Shown: one piece after another, positions 25,508-34,435 of the stretch
Layout: the number at the start of each line of letters is the position of its first letter
Numbering within the stretch: the stretch's first letter is position 1
Assembly (NCBI GenBank): GCA_026398255.1
Contig: JAPLTG010000032.1
Location: 124,001-188,000 of the forward strand
Direction of reading: 5' to 3'
Length of the DNA stretch: 64,000 bases
DNA from: Verrucomicrobiota bacterium
GTDB taxonomy: Bacteria > Verrucomicrobiota > Verrucomicrobiia > Chthoniobacterales > Terrimicrobiaceae
The notes under the pieces: generated by a model
Told to the model about the DNA's origin: nothing
The model's input: the letters and a program-made list of their open reading frames with translations, nothing else
The model's database searches: none
Position numbers and translations under genes: made by a program

Positions 25508-27313
25508 TCAATTCGATGATTCTTCGCGCAGGGAGATTTCGGGGCAGTAAATGGTAGCGGGTTCGCGGCTCCACCAGGCTTTTTCACCCGTTGTGGTAAA
25601 GGAGTAATCGTCCGAGATCGCGCGGAGGAATTTGGGCGGTTTTTCGGGGAATGGATTTTTCTCCAGCAAAGCCAAAACCTCCGGCGAGCCTTGCAGGAGG
25701 CGGATCAGGAAGGATTGGAACCAGGGTGTGGTTTCGACACGACCGAGGGAGGCGAACCACATTTGCCAGTCCAAGCGAGGTTGGTAGGGCGCGACAATAG
25801 GCGGCGGCTGATCCACCGGTCCGGGTTTGTAGAGGAATTCGTAGGTGTGCCAGTCGTGGCCGTCTCTGCTGCCTTGAACAAGGATTTCACGGCGGTGCGT
25901 GGTCATGACGGCAAACAAGCCGTAGCTGTTGACCGTGCGGAAGGGGGCGATGTGGGAGTAGAGCGCCGCGAGAGGTTCGAGGGATGCGGGCATGGAGCGG
26001 AAGGCCGAGGCGAGTGGAATCACCGAGAGAATCAGGATCGCCGCGAGAACAGGTCGGCGAATGGCTTTGGGAAAAAACACGGCGGGCGTGGTTTTTTGAT
26101 GGAGAAATTTCGGCCAGCACCGGTCATCGAGGAGTAAGAGGCAGAGCGCCGCGGAGAGGAAATTAAAGAACGCGTAGTTGCCGGTGAGGGCGATTCCCGC
26201 CTGCAACGCGAGGGCAGACCAAGCCGCAATCAGCCGGGGATTTCTTGGGAGGAAAAAGGCTAAGGGCAGGAGGAGTTCGATGAAGAACATCGAGCCGCAG
26301 AGAGTGGTGAGAATCTCGGGAGGGAGTTGGTGGGCGAACCACGCCAGAGGATTTGGCAGGGGTTGCGTGAGGAAATGGAAATCGAGCGCGCGTAGTTTCG
26401 GCCAATTGACATCGCCGCTCGTGAGCTTCACGACGCCGGAGGAGAACATCAACTTGAACAGCAGCGCCACCACGGCGAAGCGGGCCAGTCGCGGAGGCTC
26501 GACGGGAGTCGCATTCGGCCAAAGGCGCCAGGGGGCGAGGAAGATCGCGAGAAATCCGGTCTCGATCAGGAGCGAGTCCCATTGAAAGCCGTAAAAATCC
26601 TGCCCGGCCACGCACAGCGAGAGCATCACCGCCCACAGGGTGAAAAAGCAGAGCGGTTGTAAAATTCCAAGTAGTGCAGCGAGTGAGGCGGCAATGCCGA
26701 TGTCGGTTAGAAGGTGCAGAGTTGCGAGATCGGGAGACAACCAGGCCAGCGAGGGACGCACCCAAAACGCGCCATCGCCCAACTGGTTCTCGACCGCTTC
26801 GAAAAAGGGTCCGACCGGGAGGATGCCATTCGGTCCGTTGAGCCCAGCGGCTTGGTGGCGGTAGGAGACCAGCGCGATGAGGAAAATCACGGCGAGGGCG
26901 CGAAGGAAGATCGTATTGGCGATGGCGAACGAGGGGCGTTGAACCGAGGCGCCCCAGAGCCAGCGGGTGAGCTTGGAAAAGAATCCCCGGTGGGTGGCCA
27001 CGGCGGCGTAGGATTTTTCAAACAGCCCCGCGAGCATTTGGCTCTGGCGATAGGCGAACATTCCGCACTTTGCCGCGAGGCTGTGTGGCGCGGTGAGTTC
27101 CAGCACGGCCTCGGCTGCCGAAATCCTCGATCCGTCGGGGCGGATCAGTTGCACCGCGCGGTCGAATTCCTCGGGCGGGATTTCTGGAAAATCCGCTGCG
27201 GCTTCGCTGGAAGGGCGGTATTCCACGGCGTCTCCCGTCAATTCCCGCCAGCGCTCGATCCACTGACGACAGAATCCACAGGATCCGTCGAACACCACCA
27301 CCGGGCGTTTCAT
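25508..27313 (-). CDS. DCC (DUF393) thiol-oxidoreductase domain fused to HTTM/lipase-maturation-factor-like membrane protein
   Basis: The first ~120 residues are a DCC domain opening with [17 protein letters not shown], a thioredoxin-like fold with a CGFC redox pair. From about residue 125 to 450 there are many hydrophobic helices, with [29 protein letters not shown] and [14 protein letters not shown]. These are typical of lipase maturation factor/HTTM proteins. A soluble C-terminal part contains TYEFLYKPG and [13 protein letters not shown], also as in lipase maturation factors. The 601-aa length suits the fusion. The start overlaps the ClpX-like stop as ATGA. Membrane-linked disulfide or folding work is inferred, and no substrate is evident. 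Confidence 0.8.
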   Translation of the reverse strand: MKRPVVVFDGSCGFCRQWIERWRELTGDAVEYRPSSEAAADFPEIPPEEFDRAVQLIRPDGSRISAAEAVLELTAPHSLAAKCGMFAYRQSQMLAGLFEKSYAAVATHRGFFSKLTRWLWGASVQRPSFAIANTIFLRALAVIFLIALVSYRHQAAGLNGPNGILPVGPFFEAVENQLGDGAFWVRPSLAWLSPDLATLHLLTDIGIAASLAALLGILQPLCFFTLWAVMLSLCVAGQDFYGFQWDSLLIETGFLAIFLAPWRLWPNATPVEPPRLARFAVVALLFKLMFSSGVVKLTSGDVNWPKLRALDFHFLTQPLPNPLAWFAHQLPPEILTTLCGSMFFIELLLPLAFFLPRNPRLIAAWSALALQAGIALTGNYAFFNFLSAALCLLLLDDRCWPKFLHQKTTPAVFFPKAIRRPVLAAILILSVIPLASAFRSMPASLEPLAALYSHIAPFRTVNSYGLFAVMTTHRREILVQGSRDGHDWHTYEFLYKPGPVDQPPPIVAPYQPRLDWQMWFASLGRVETTPWFQSFLIRLLQGSPEVLALLEKNPFPEKPPKFLRAISDDYSFTTTGEKAWWSREPATIYCPEISLREESSN

Positions 27314-28485
27314 TTTTTCAGAAGCTTGGTCAAAGCGGCGGCGGGGTTTTCGACCGTTTGCGCCGTGATGGTCAGTGAGCGAATTCGGGTCGAGGGTAGG
27401 CGGAATTTCAAATCGCGGAAGGTTCGCTCCAAGACGGTCATCAAGCCGCGCGCGCCGGTTTCCTCATTGCGGGCGAGGGCGGCGAGTTTGCGAAGGGCGT
27501 CGGGTTCGAAGCGGAGCTTGATGCCGTAGGCGGAGAAGGACCGCTCGTATTGGTGGATCAGGCTGCTCTCGCTTTTTCCGAGGACTTGGTAGAGGTCGTC
27601 CTCATCGAGCGCGTGGCAGGCGGCGCGGACGGGGAGGCGGCCGATGAATTCCGGCTCGAGCCCGAAGCGGATGAAATCGCTGGTGTTCGACTGCCCGAGC
27701 GCCTTGGCGGTCGCCATCGTGGATTGCCCGAGGCGCGAGGTGACGATTTCGTCGAGACCCACAAACGCCCCGCTGGCGATGAAAAGAATGTGCTTCGTGG
27801 AGATGCTGTCGGGCATTCCCGGCGTGTTGCCCCGTGCGGCGGACATGGCGGATTGGAGTTGGCCGGTGACATCGTTGGGCGAGAGCACGGGCACATCGCC
27901 GTCCTCCATGATTTTGAGAAGATTGGTTTGGACCCCGCGGCCCGAGACATCGCGTCCGCTTTCGGGGCGGGAGGCGAGCTTGTCCACCTCGTCGAGATAA
28001 ACGATGCCATGCGAGGCGCGGTTCACATCGCCACCAGCGCGGCGGATCAGGTCGCGCACGAGGTCATCCACATCGCCGCCGACATAGCCGGTTTCACTGA
28101 ACTTCGTGGCATCGGCTTTGACAAACGGCACACCGATGAGGTCCGCCGCCGAGCGGATGAGGTGGGTTTTGCCGACGCCGGTGGGTCCCAGCAGAAGGAC
28201 ATTCTGTTTTTGGTAGAATGGAGCCTCGTGGCCTTCCAAGGAGAGGCGGACATGCTGGAAGTGGTCGCAGAGCGCGACGGAGAGGACTTTTTTCGCTTCC
28301 TTCTGGCCGATGACAAAACGGTCGAGGTGGCGGGCGATGTCGGCGGGTTTGAGCGAAAAGGAAAACTCGAGCGAGGCTTTGGGCGGGCGGCGCACCGAGG
28401 CTTTTGAAAAGGCAGTCTCGCGGTGCTTGCGGAGTTTTTTGGGAATGCCCGCCGTGACGGGTCCGAGGTCGTTGGGTTTCTTCAT
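27310..28485 (-). CDS. ClpX-like AAA+ ATPase lacking zinc-binding domain and IGF loop
   Basis: This 391-aa protein has the ClpX AAA+ core: [15 protein letters not shown] (residues ~95-109), the GYVG pore loop in [13 protein letters not shown], Walker [29 protein letters not shown], and a C-terminal small domain with [12 protein letters not shown]. Two canonical parts are absent. The N-terminal ~50 residues have no cysteines where ClpX has its C4 zinc domain. The segment between [10 protein letters not shown] and [12 protein letters not shown] is short and lacks any IGF/LGF tripeptide, the ClpP-docking loop. The RKH loop is also replaced. It therefore probably works without ClpP. It is coupled to the DCC-LMF gene. 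Function is unknown. Confidence 0.85.
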   Translation of the reverse strand: MKKPNDLGPVTAGIPKKLRKHRETAFSKASVRRPPKASLEFSFSLKPADIARHLDRFVIGQKEAKKVLSVALCDHFQHVRLSLEGHEAPFYQKQNVLLLGPTGVGKTHLIRSAADLIGVPFVKADATKFSETGYVGGDVDDLVRDLIRRAGGDVNRASHGIVYLDEVDKLASRPESGRDVSGRGVQTNLLKIMEDGDVPVLSPNDVTGQLQSAMSAARGNTPGMPDSISTKHILFIASGAFVGLDEIVTSRLGQSTMATAKALGQSNTSDFIRFGLEPEFIGRLPVRAACHALDEDDLYQVLGKSESSLIHQYERSFSAYGIKLRFEPDALRKLAALARNEETGARGLMTVLERTFRDLKFRLPSTRIRSLTITAQTVENPAAALTKLLKK

Positions 28486-28507
28486 GTCAGAATTTTTTTC
28501 GAGGATA

Positions 28508-28888
28508 TCAGGATTTGTAGCGCACCCATCGTTGATCTGGAAAAAACGGGCCGGCCTTGGTGTGAAGGCGCATGTGGTCCAGCGCTCCTATCGAGAGGAA
28601 GTATGTTCGATAGTCCACGGCTGTCACCGTATTGGTTTTGGGGTCAAAATATTTCCGAGCGTCCTGAAGACGCCATGAGCCTCCAGCCAATTCTATATTG
28701 CGCCATTTCAAATCCCCTTCGATCCATCCGGCACGACCCATCGCCTCTGGGAGAGCAATAATCCGCCCGGCTAGCTCTAAGCCGTGGCGTTCTACTTGGA
28801 CGATGCATCCAGTGAATTGGTCGCCCGTGCGGAGCCATCGACCCTCTGGGGATTCGTTGGCAGGAAATAGAAAAAACAAAAAGTCCAT
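28508..28888 (-). CDS. Hypothetical protein, 126 aa
   Basis: I do not recognise a family with confidence. The central part, [20 protein letters not shown] followed by [17 protein letters not shown], and the end [10 protein letters not shown] resemble a small beta-barrel of the DUF2147 sort: a W-x-R opening, a G-x-I step and a closing aromatic-W. This is only a visual likeness. The first residues [10 protein letters not shown] are hydrophobic but too short for a normal signal peptide. It ends 22 bp before the ClpX-like gene on the same strand and is probably the first gene of that unit. Confidence 0.5.
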   Translation of the reverse strand: MDFLFFLFPANESPEGRWLRTGDQFTGCIVQVERHGLELAGRIIALPEAMGRAGWIEGDLKWRNIELAGGSWRLQDARKYFDPKTNTVTAVDYRTYFLSIGALDHMRLHTKAGPFFPDQRWVRYKS

Positions 28889-29011
28889 CGGCTATTCGAT
28901 CTGACCTTATTGGTGAAGGAGGGGATGCGGCAAGCGGTCCATTTTCATGCTTTTGCCGTTGAGTGTTCGTTTTGTGATTTATGGCTTTCGATTTGAGCCA
29001 TCATCTGAATC

Positions 29012-30640
29012 ATGGTCCCCGTCATGAACATCACTGAGCAATCCCCTTGGCAATCCCTCGAATCCCAACGCGAATCCCTCCCGCACTTGCGCGAGCTTTT
29101 CGCCTCCGATCCCGACCGCGCGTCGAAGTTCCAACTCGAAGCCGCCGGTCTCTTTTTTGACTACTCGAAAAACCTGATCACCGAAAAAACGATTGCCGAC
29201 CTCGTCTCGCTCGCGAACTCCGCCGGGCTCCGCGAGCGCATCGACGCGATGTTCCGTGGCGACAAGATCAACATCACCGAGAACCGAGCCGTGCTTCACA
29301 CCGCGCTCCGCGCCCCTCGCTCCGCCTCGATCAAGGTGGATGGCGTCGATGTCGTTCCCGAAGTCCATGCCGTGCTGGACAAAATGGCCGCATTTGCCAA
29401 TCGCGTCCGCTCCGGGGAATGGAAGGGCCACACCGGCAAACCCATCAAAAACATCGTCAATGTCGGCATCGGCGGCTCCGACCTCGGCCCCGTCATGGCC
29501 TATGAGGCACTGCGCCACTACACCGACCGCTCGCTGACTTTCCGCTTCGTCTCGAATGTGGACGGCACGGATTTCGCCGAGGCCACGCATGACCTCGACC
29601 CGTCCGAAACGCTATTCATCATTTCCTCAAAAACCTTCACGACCCTCGAGACCATGACCAACGCCGAGACCGCTCGTGATTGGTCCCTCGCCGGACTCGG
29701 TGGCGACAAGGCCGCCGTTGCGAAGCATTTCGTCGCCGTTTCCACAAACGCCGCCAAAGTCTCGGAGTTCGGCATCGATACCGCGAACATGTTCGGTTTC
29801 TGGGATTGGGTGGGGGGACGCTACTCGATGGATTCCGCCATCGGCCTCTCGAACATGATCGCCCTCGGCCCCGACAACTTTCGCGAACTCCTCGCTGGAT
29901 TTCACGAGATGGACGAGCATTTCCGCACCGCTCCGTTCGAGAAAAACCTCCCCGTCCTCCACGGCCTGCTCGCCGTTTGGTATAACGACTTCTTCGGCGC
30001 GCAGACCGTCGCCGTCCTGCCCTACGAGCAATACCTCAAGCGCTTCCCCGCCTACCTCCAGCAGCTCACGATGGAAAGCAACGGCAAGTCCGTGAAGCTC
30101 GACGGCGCCCGCGTGGACACCGACACCGGCCCGATCTATTGGGGCGAGCCCGGCACGAACGGCCAGCATAGTTTCTACCAACTCATCCACCAAGGCACGC
30201 GTGTGATCCCCTGCGACTTCATCGCGTTCGCAAAATCCCTCAACCCGCTCGGCCGTCACCAGGATTTGCTCATGTCGAATGTCTTCGCGCAAACCGAGGC
30301 CCTCGCCTTCGGCAAAACCCTCGCGCAAGTCGAGGCCGAAGGCACCGCGCCGGCCATCGCACCGCACCGCGTGTTCGACGGCAACCGCCCCTCGAATGTC
30401 CTCATGGCCGAAAAACTCACCCCCGCCACCCTCGGCCGCCTCGTCTCCTTCTACGAAATGAGCGTCTTTACGCAAAGCGTGCTATGGAATATCAACCCCT
30501 TCGACCAATGGGGAGTCGAACTTGGCAAAGCCCTCGCCCAAAGCATCATCCCAGAACTCGAATCCGTCGGAGAGCCTGACCTAAAACACGACAGCAGCAC
30601 GAATTCGCTGATTCGTAGGTATCGCAAGATGAAGGCTTAA
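29012..30640 (+). CDS. pgi: Glucose-6-phosphate isomerase
   Basis: Pgi interconverts glucose 6-phosphate and fructose 6-phosphate in the cytosol. The 542-aa protein has [19 protein letters not shown] at about residues 149-167, [36 protein letters not shown], and the PGI signature [31 protein letters not shown] is near the C-terminus. The ATG at 29012 is used. A second in-frame ATG at 29024 is nearly as likely, as neither has a clear ribosome-binding site. It feeds the same hexose-phosphate pool as the PPi-dependent phosphofructokinase at 3738. Confidence 0.96.
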   Translation: MVPVMNITEQSPWQSLESQRESLPHLRELFASDPDRASKFQLEAAGLFFDYSKNLITEKTIADLVSLANSAGLRERIDAMFRGDKINITENRAVLHTALRAPRSASIKVDGVDVVPEVHAVLDKMAAFANRVRSGEWKGHTGKPIKNIVNVGIGGSDLGPVMAYEALRHYTDRSLTFRFVSNVDGTDFAEATHDLDPSETLFIISSKTFTTLETMTNAETARDWSLAGLGGDKAAVAKHFVAVSTNAAKVSEFGIDTANMFGFWDWVGGRYSMDSAIGLSNMIALGPDNFRELLAGFHEMDEHFRTAPFEKNLPVLHGLLAVWYNDFFGAQTVAVLPYEQYLKRFPAYLQQLTMESNGKSVKLDGARVDTDTGPIYWGEPGTNGQHSFYQLIHQGTRVIPCDFIAFAKSLNPLGRHQDLLMSNVFAQTEALAFGKTLAQVEAEGTAPAIAPHRVFDGNRPSNVLMAEKLTPATLGRLVSFYEMSVFTQSVLWNINPFDQWGVELGKALAQSIIPELESVGEPDLKHDSSTNSLIRRYRKMKA

Positions 30641-30686
30641 TCTCCGCTCAATTGTCATTTTTTACCCGCCAAAGCAGAAATCCAGA

Positions 30687-31445
30687 ATGAAAAGCAACAT
30701 ACCCGATTTCAAAGCCTCTTTATTTTTCGAGACATTATGCATAATATCATTACTATTAACTGGTTGCGCGACACATTCAGAACTTAAGCAATATTACGAA
30801 CCGGAAATGGCTGGTCTTGCTCACAAGCCTGTTTCCCCATCGTTTGTGCGAATTGTTGATGGAGAATGGAAATATGAAGAAGGAATTAAGCTAACCCAGA
30901 AGCTTTCTCAAGAGGGATATTGGTATCTAGGAACTCTTGAATTTGTAGGACCAATGCAATCAGCCGATTCAATACGCAAGTTTGCCGCAAGCGTGGGTGG
31001 GGACCTTGTTATACGGCTAACAAAATTTGCCGGAATGAAATCTGGGTCAAGAATGGTTATTGGTAGCTATACGCCCGGCTCTGTAGTTACATCTACAGCT
31101 TCGGCATATGGGAGCGCATATTCTAATGGGAGTGGCGTCTTGAATAGTCCCTATGGAACATCCTATCTAAACACTTCTGGAAGTGCAAATGCTTATGGAT
31201 CAGGGACCGCTACAACTTATATTCCTGGCCAGACCACATATGTCAACGAAAACTACAATTATCCGTCTTATACACAGCGTTACAGCATTATGCAGTCTGA
31301 GGGGATGTTTCGAAAAAATGCTACAAACTTCCAAAAATATAGCGCTGCAGTTGGAAAACCAATTCCAGATGCTGACTTGCCATGGTTTATCGACCAAATG
31401 GTTAAGTCTGGGAAGGCACGTGTTTTTAACAAAAAACCAGAGTAA
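30687..31445 (+). CDS. Putative lipoprotein, unknown function, AT-rich
   Basis: I do not recognise a family. The 252-aa protein has a lipoprotein signal with hydrophobic residues ~11-25 and lipobox LLTGC (Cys27). Residues ~30-115 form a compact domain with GYWYLGTLEFVGPMQS and GGDLVIRLTKF. Residues ~130-200 are rich in Gly, Ser, Thr, Tyr and Asn, and a charged C-terminal segment follows. Base and codon use are visibly more AT-rich than in pgi or rho, suggesting later acquisition. It stands 46 bp after pgi and about 120 bp before a toxin-antitoxin pair. Confidence 0.65.
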   Translation: MKSNIPDFKASLFFETLCIISLLLTGCATHSELKQYYEPEMAGLAHKPVSPSFVRIVDGEWKYEEGIKLTQKLSQEGYWYLGTLEFVGPMQSADSIRKFAASVGGDLVIRLTKFAGMKSGSRMVIGSYTPGSVVTSTASAYGSAYSNGSGVLNSPYGTSYLNTSGSANAYGSGTATTYIPGQTTYVNENYNYPSYTQRYSIMQSEGMFRKNATNFQKYSAAVGKPIPDADLPWFIDQMVKSGKARVFNKKPE

Positions 31446-31533
31446 TGAGTTGAAGGGGGCAGGCGTAATTTATTGAAGCAAGGACTTCCACAATATTGCA
31501 CACTTGAGGTTGATTTAGATCGGATAAAAGTAT

Positions 31534-31561
31534 TTGCAACTTGCGAGTAGCACTTTAGTAT
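31534..31561 (+). promoter_or_regulatory. Candidate sigma-70-type promoter of the toxin-antitoxin pair
   Basis: TTGCAA at 31534-31539 and TAGTAT at 31556-31561 are spaced by 16 bp. Each matches the -35 or -10 consensus at four of six positions. The antitoxin ATG begins only seven bases after the -10 box, so a transcript from here would start at or next to the ATG and be leaderless. Matches of this quality occur by chance in AT-rich DNA, so this is tentative. Confidence 0.3.
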
Positions 31562-31567
31562 CACTCC

Positions 31568-31825
31568 ATGCGAACCGAACTCGTGACGACTTTAAAGCGC
31601 AAGGCGACCGACCTTATTTCCCAGCTTTCTGCTGACCAAGAACCGGTGCTGATTACCCAGCATGGCCTCCCGGCTGCCTATCTTGTGGATGTAAATATGT
31701 TTGAGGCGATGGAAAGCAGGTTGTCGCTTCTTGAAGGGATTGCTCGCGGGGAAAAAGCCATTCTCGAAAATCGTGTTCTTTCCCATGAGGAAGCAAAACA
31801 GAGGATGGCGCGGTGGCTCGCATAA
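31568..31825 (+). CDS. Type II antitoxin, Phd/YefM family
   Basis: This 85-aa protein resembles Phd/YefM antitoxins, which bind the toxin and autorepress the operon. The N-terminal DNA-binding half has LKRKATDLISQLSADQEPVL and ITQHGLPAAYLVDV, the usual 'pv.IT..G.p.avlv' pattern. The C-terminal toxin-binding half is charged and helical (HEEAKQRMARWLA). Its last 13 bp overlap the toxin start, the normal antitoxin-first order. The module sits beside an AT-rich lipoprotein gene, between housekeeping genes pgi and rho. Confidence 0.85.
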   Translation: MRTELVTTLKRKATDLISQLSADQEPVLITQHGLPAAYLVDVNMFEAMESRLSLLEGIARGEKAILENRVLSHEEAKQRMARWLA

Positions 31826-32124
31826 TTTGGACCGAGCCGGCTCTCCAAGACCTGGATCAGATCGCGGACTATATTTCACTTGATAAACCGACGGCAGCGA
31901 ATCGCTTCGTTCAGCGAGTATTTCAAAGGGTCGAGCAACTTGCGTCCCATCCCAAGAACGGCTCAATCCCCAACGAGTTGAATGGAACCCCCTATCGCCA
32001 ACTCGTCATCCCTCCCGTTCGCATTTTTTATCGGGAGCAGGATGACACGGTCTTCATCATTTACATCATGCGGGGAGAGAGGTTTTTTCGGAGTAACGAT
32101 TTACTCGAAAGAGATTCCGGTTAG
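31813..32124 (+). CDS. Type II toxin, RelE/ParE family
   Basis: This 103-aa protein has the RelE/ParE fold: ARIIWTEPALQDLDQIADYI at the start, KPTAANRFVQRVFQRVEQLASHP in the helical part, and YRQLVIPPVRIFYREQDDTV with IYIMRGERFF at the end. RelE members cut mRNA on the ribosome and ParE members poison gyrase. The sequence alone does not decide which applies, though the overall pattern is closer to ParE. Cognate to the overlapping antitoxin. Length is complete, with no sign of decay. Confidence 0.85.
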   Translation: MARIIWTEPALQDLDQIADYISLDKPTAANRFVQRVFQRVEQLASHPKNGSIPNELNGTPYRQLVIPPVRIFYREQDDTVFIIYIMRGERFFRSNDLLERDSG

Positions 32125-32215
32125 GCCGAAAAAACCTGATAGGCGATAACACCTGCGTTTCCACCCTCTCCGTGGCTTCGTGCCTTCGTGAGAGACCTTC
32201 CCCTCTCAAACTCTT

Positions 32216-33631
32216 TTAGCCCGGGAGGTTTTTCAGCAGTTCGGCGTTGGTTGGGTATTTGCGGATGAAGAAGAGCAGGCGCTCGATGGCTTCGATGGGC
32301 TTGTGCCCGGCCAGGCCGCGGCGGATGACTCCGATTTTGTGGAGGTCTTCTTCGGGGATGAGCAATTCCTCACGGCGGGTGCCGGATTGGAAAATGTCGA
32401 TCGCCGGGTAGATGCGCTGGTCGCTGATCTTGCGGTCGAGGACGATTTCCATGTTTCCGGTGCCTTTGAACTCTTGGAAAATCAACTCGTCCATGCGGCT
32501 GTTCGTCTCGATGAGCGCGGTCGCCATGATCGTGAGCGAACCGGCTTCCTCGGTGTTGCGCGCGGAGGCGAAGAGTTTGCGGGGAATCTCGAGAGCACGA
32601 GCATCCACACCGCCGGACATGGTGCGTCCACCGCCTCCTTGGGCGTTGTTGAACGCACGGCCGATGCGGGTGAGGGAGTCCATGAGCACGAAGACATCTT
32701 TGCCCATTTCCACCAGGCGCTTGGCGCGCTCGATGCAGAGCTGGGCAATGCGGGTGTGGGTTTTGATGTCCGAGTCGTTCGAGCTGGCCAAGAGTTCGGC
32801 TGTGGGAACGGTGCGGCGGATTTCGGTGACTTCTTCGGGGCGCTCGTCCACAAGGAGGATGAGGAGTTTGATCTCGGGGTGATTTTTCACCACGGCGTCG
32901 GCGATGTGCTGCAAGAGCGTCGTCTTGCCGGTGCGGGGCGGCGCGACGATGAGGCCGCGCTGGCCTTTTCCAACGGGAGAAACGAGGTCGATCACGCGGG
33001 TGGTGAAGCGCTCCGGAACAGTCTCCAGCTTGATGCGCTTGTTGGGGTTCACAACCATCAACTCCTCAAAGACGGGGAGGTTTTGGAATTTCTCGGGATC
33101 CTCGCCCTCGATCTCGGTGAGGCGGAACATCTGCGGGCCACGGTTGCCACGGCGGGTCTCGCCCTTGATCCACATGCCATCGCGGAGGCCGTATTTGCGG
33201 ACGAGTTCGGGAGTGACGAAAATGTCGTTGTTCGACTGGGTGTAATTTCGGCGAGCTTCGCGCAGGAAGCCGAAGCCTTTACCTGAAACCTCAACGATGC
33301 CGTCTGCGTAGGTGGGCGGTGGCGGCGGGGGGGGAGGCGTGGCGGGAGCCGCTGGAGGGACGGGAACAGCAGCAGGTGCGGCCGGAGCGGCGGGAACCTC
33401 GGTCTTCGCGACTGGGCCGGGATCGGGCGCGGTGCCGTTCGAGGCAGGCTCGGCGGGTGTCTCCTGATTTTCGATGGGAAGTTCGGTTTGCACGGAATCG
33501 CCATTTTTGGACTGGCGGCGGGTGCGGCCGATGCGCGGGGTGCGCGTGCGGCGGCGTGGTTTTTCCGTGGACTCGGCAGCGTCAACGGCTGGTGCCGCCT
33601 CGGTGCCCGTGTTGGGTTGGTCTTCGGTCAT
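32216..33631 (-). CDS. rho: Transcription termination factor Rho
   Basis: Rho is the hexameric RNA helicase that ends transcription. Starting at the ATG at 33631 gives 471 aa. The first ~110 residues are low-complexity Ala/Pro with a basic patch (RRRTRTPRIGRTRRQSKNG). The RNA-binding domain begins with GIVEVSGKGFGFLREARRNY. The ATPase core has the P-loop APPRTGKTTLL, LVDERPEEVTEI, DSLTRIGRAFN, and SGGVDARALEIPRKLFASARN. An in-frame extension to 33922 reads as random sequence and was rejected. The standard N-terminal helical Rho_N domain is not evident and is replaced by the basic, disordered region. Confidence 0.95.
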   Translation of the reverse strand: MTEDQPNTGTEAAPAVDAAESTEKPRRRTRTPRIGRTRRQSKNGDSVQTELPIENQETPAEPASNGTAPDPGPVAKTEVPAAPAAPAAVPVPPAAPATPPPPPPPPTYADGIVEVSGKGFGFLREARRNYTQSNNDIFVTPELVRKYGLRDGMWIKGETRRGNRGPQMFRLTEIEGEDPEKFQNLPVFEELMVVNPNKRIKLETVPERFTTRVIDLVSPVGKGQRGLIVAPPRTGKTTLLQHIADAVVKNHPEIKLLILLVDERPEEVTEIRRTVPTAELLASSNDSDIKTHTRIAQLCIERAKRLVEMGKDVFVLMDSLTRIGRAFNNAQGGGGRTMSGGVDARALEIPRKLFASARNTEEAGSLTIMATALIETNSRMDELIFQEFKGTGNMEIVLDRKISDQRIYPAIDIFQSGTRREELLIPEEDLHKIGVIRRGLAGHKPIEAIERLLFFIRKYPTNAELLKNLPG

Positions 33632-33955
33632 GATAAAAATAATCCGTTCAGGATTTCTCCGGCGCTCTGGTTTCCCTGGCCGGTGGTGTAAAAAATCTTC
33701 TTTTGAAAAACGCCTGTCTGGTATTCGCAGTTTCCCTGAATGGCAGGGGCCTGTTCGACGAACGCTGAGACAGAGTGTCAATCGGGGCGGCGCGTGCGGA
33801 GGGGTGTTTCTGCTATGCGCACCGCAGGAATGGGGAGGAATAAAGGGAGTCGCGGAGGGAATGTCAACGCGGAATTTTGCAGGAGTTCTAATGCCGCAAG
33901 AGATCCAGCCAGCGCTTGCCATCGCGGCGATGGCTTCCCATGATGCCGAGGCTTT
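33632..33955. other. 324-bp divergent intergenic region between rho and the Lrp-type gene
   Basis: This region separates the divergent rho and Lrp-type starts and should hold both promoters and the rho leader. The minus strand stays open for 97 codons upstream of the rho ATG, but the translation is Arg/Pro/His-rich and unlike Rho, so I treat it as untranslated. I saw no strong -35/-10 pair, operator palindrome or stem-loop followed by T-run. Confidence 0.5.
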
Positions 33956-34435
33956 ATGGAAGCGATTATTGATTTATTGCAGAAGAACGCCCTCATGCCG
34001 CGCGAGGAGATGGCCAAATTGCTTGGCATGTCGCGCCCCGATCTCGACGCCGCTATCGCGCGCCTTGAGGCCGATGGGGTGATTCTTGGTTATCAGGCGG
34101 TGGTCAATCACGAGAAGTGGGACACCGAAAATGTCACGGCTGTGATCGAGGTGAAAATCACACCGGAGCGCGATGGGGGATTCGACCGCATCGCCTCGCG
34201 CATTGCCCGCTTCGATGAGGTGCAGAGTTGCTATCTGGTGAGTGGTGGTTACGACCTGCTCATTATCGTCGAGGCGCGGAATCTCCGGGCTGCTGCGTCG
34301 TTTGTGGCTGAGAAGCTAAGCACGATTGATGCGGTGCAATCCACTGCCACGCATTTCCGGCTGAAGACCTATAAAGAAAACGGCACTTTCCATCTTTTTG
34401 AGCCCACCTCGGAGCGGCTCTCCGTGTCGCCGTGA
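33956..34435 (+). CDS. Lrp/AsnC-family transcriptional regulator
   Basis: This 159-aa protein has an N-terminal winged helix-turn-helix (IDLLQKNALMPREEMAKLLG and MSRPDLDAAIARLEADGVI, residues ~4-44). A RAM ligand-binding domain follows (TAVIEVKITPERDGGFDRIA through LIIVEARNLRAAASFVAEKL, residues ~60-140). Such regulators bind amino acids and control amino-acid metabolism. An in-frame stop just upstream fixes the start at 33956. Its stop overlaps the GTG of the aminotransferase gene, so regulator and enzyme are coupled, which suggests it responds to an amino acid in that pathway. Confidence 0.9.
   Translation: MEAIIDLLQKNALMPREEMAKLLGMSRPDLDAAIARLEADGVILGYQAVVNHEKWDTENVTAVIEVKITPERDGGFDRIASRIARFDEVQSCYLVSGGYDLLIIVEARNLRAAASFVAEKLSTIDAVQSTATHFRLKTYKENGTFHLFEPTSERLSVSP

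Noticed and set aside
32303-33286. 327-aa plus-strand open frame
   Set aside because: It is antisense to rho.
33632-33922. 97-residue N-terminal extension of Rho
   Set aside because: It has no Rho character, is rich in Arg/Pro/His and runs up to the divergent regulator; the ATG at 33631 begins the plausible protein.
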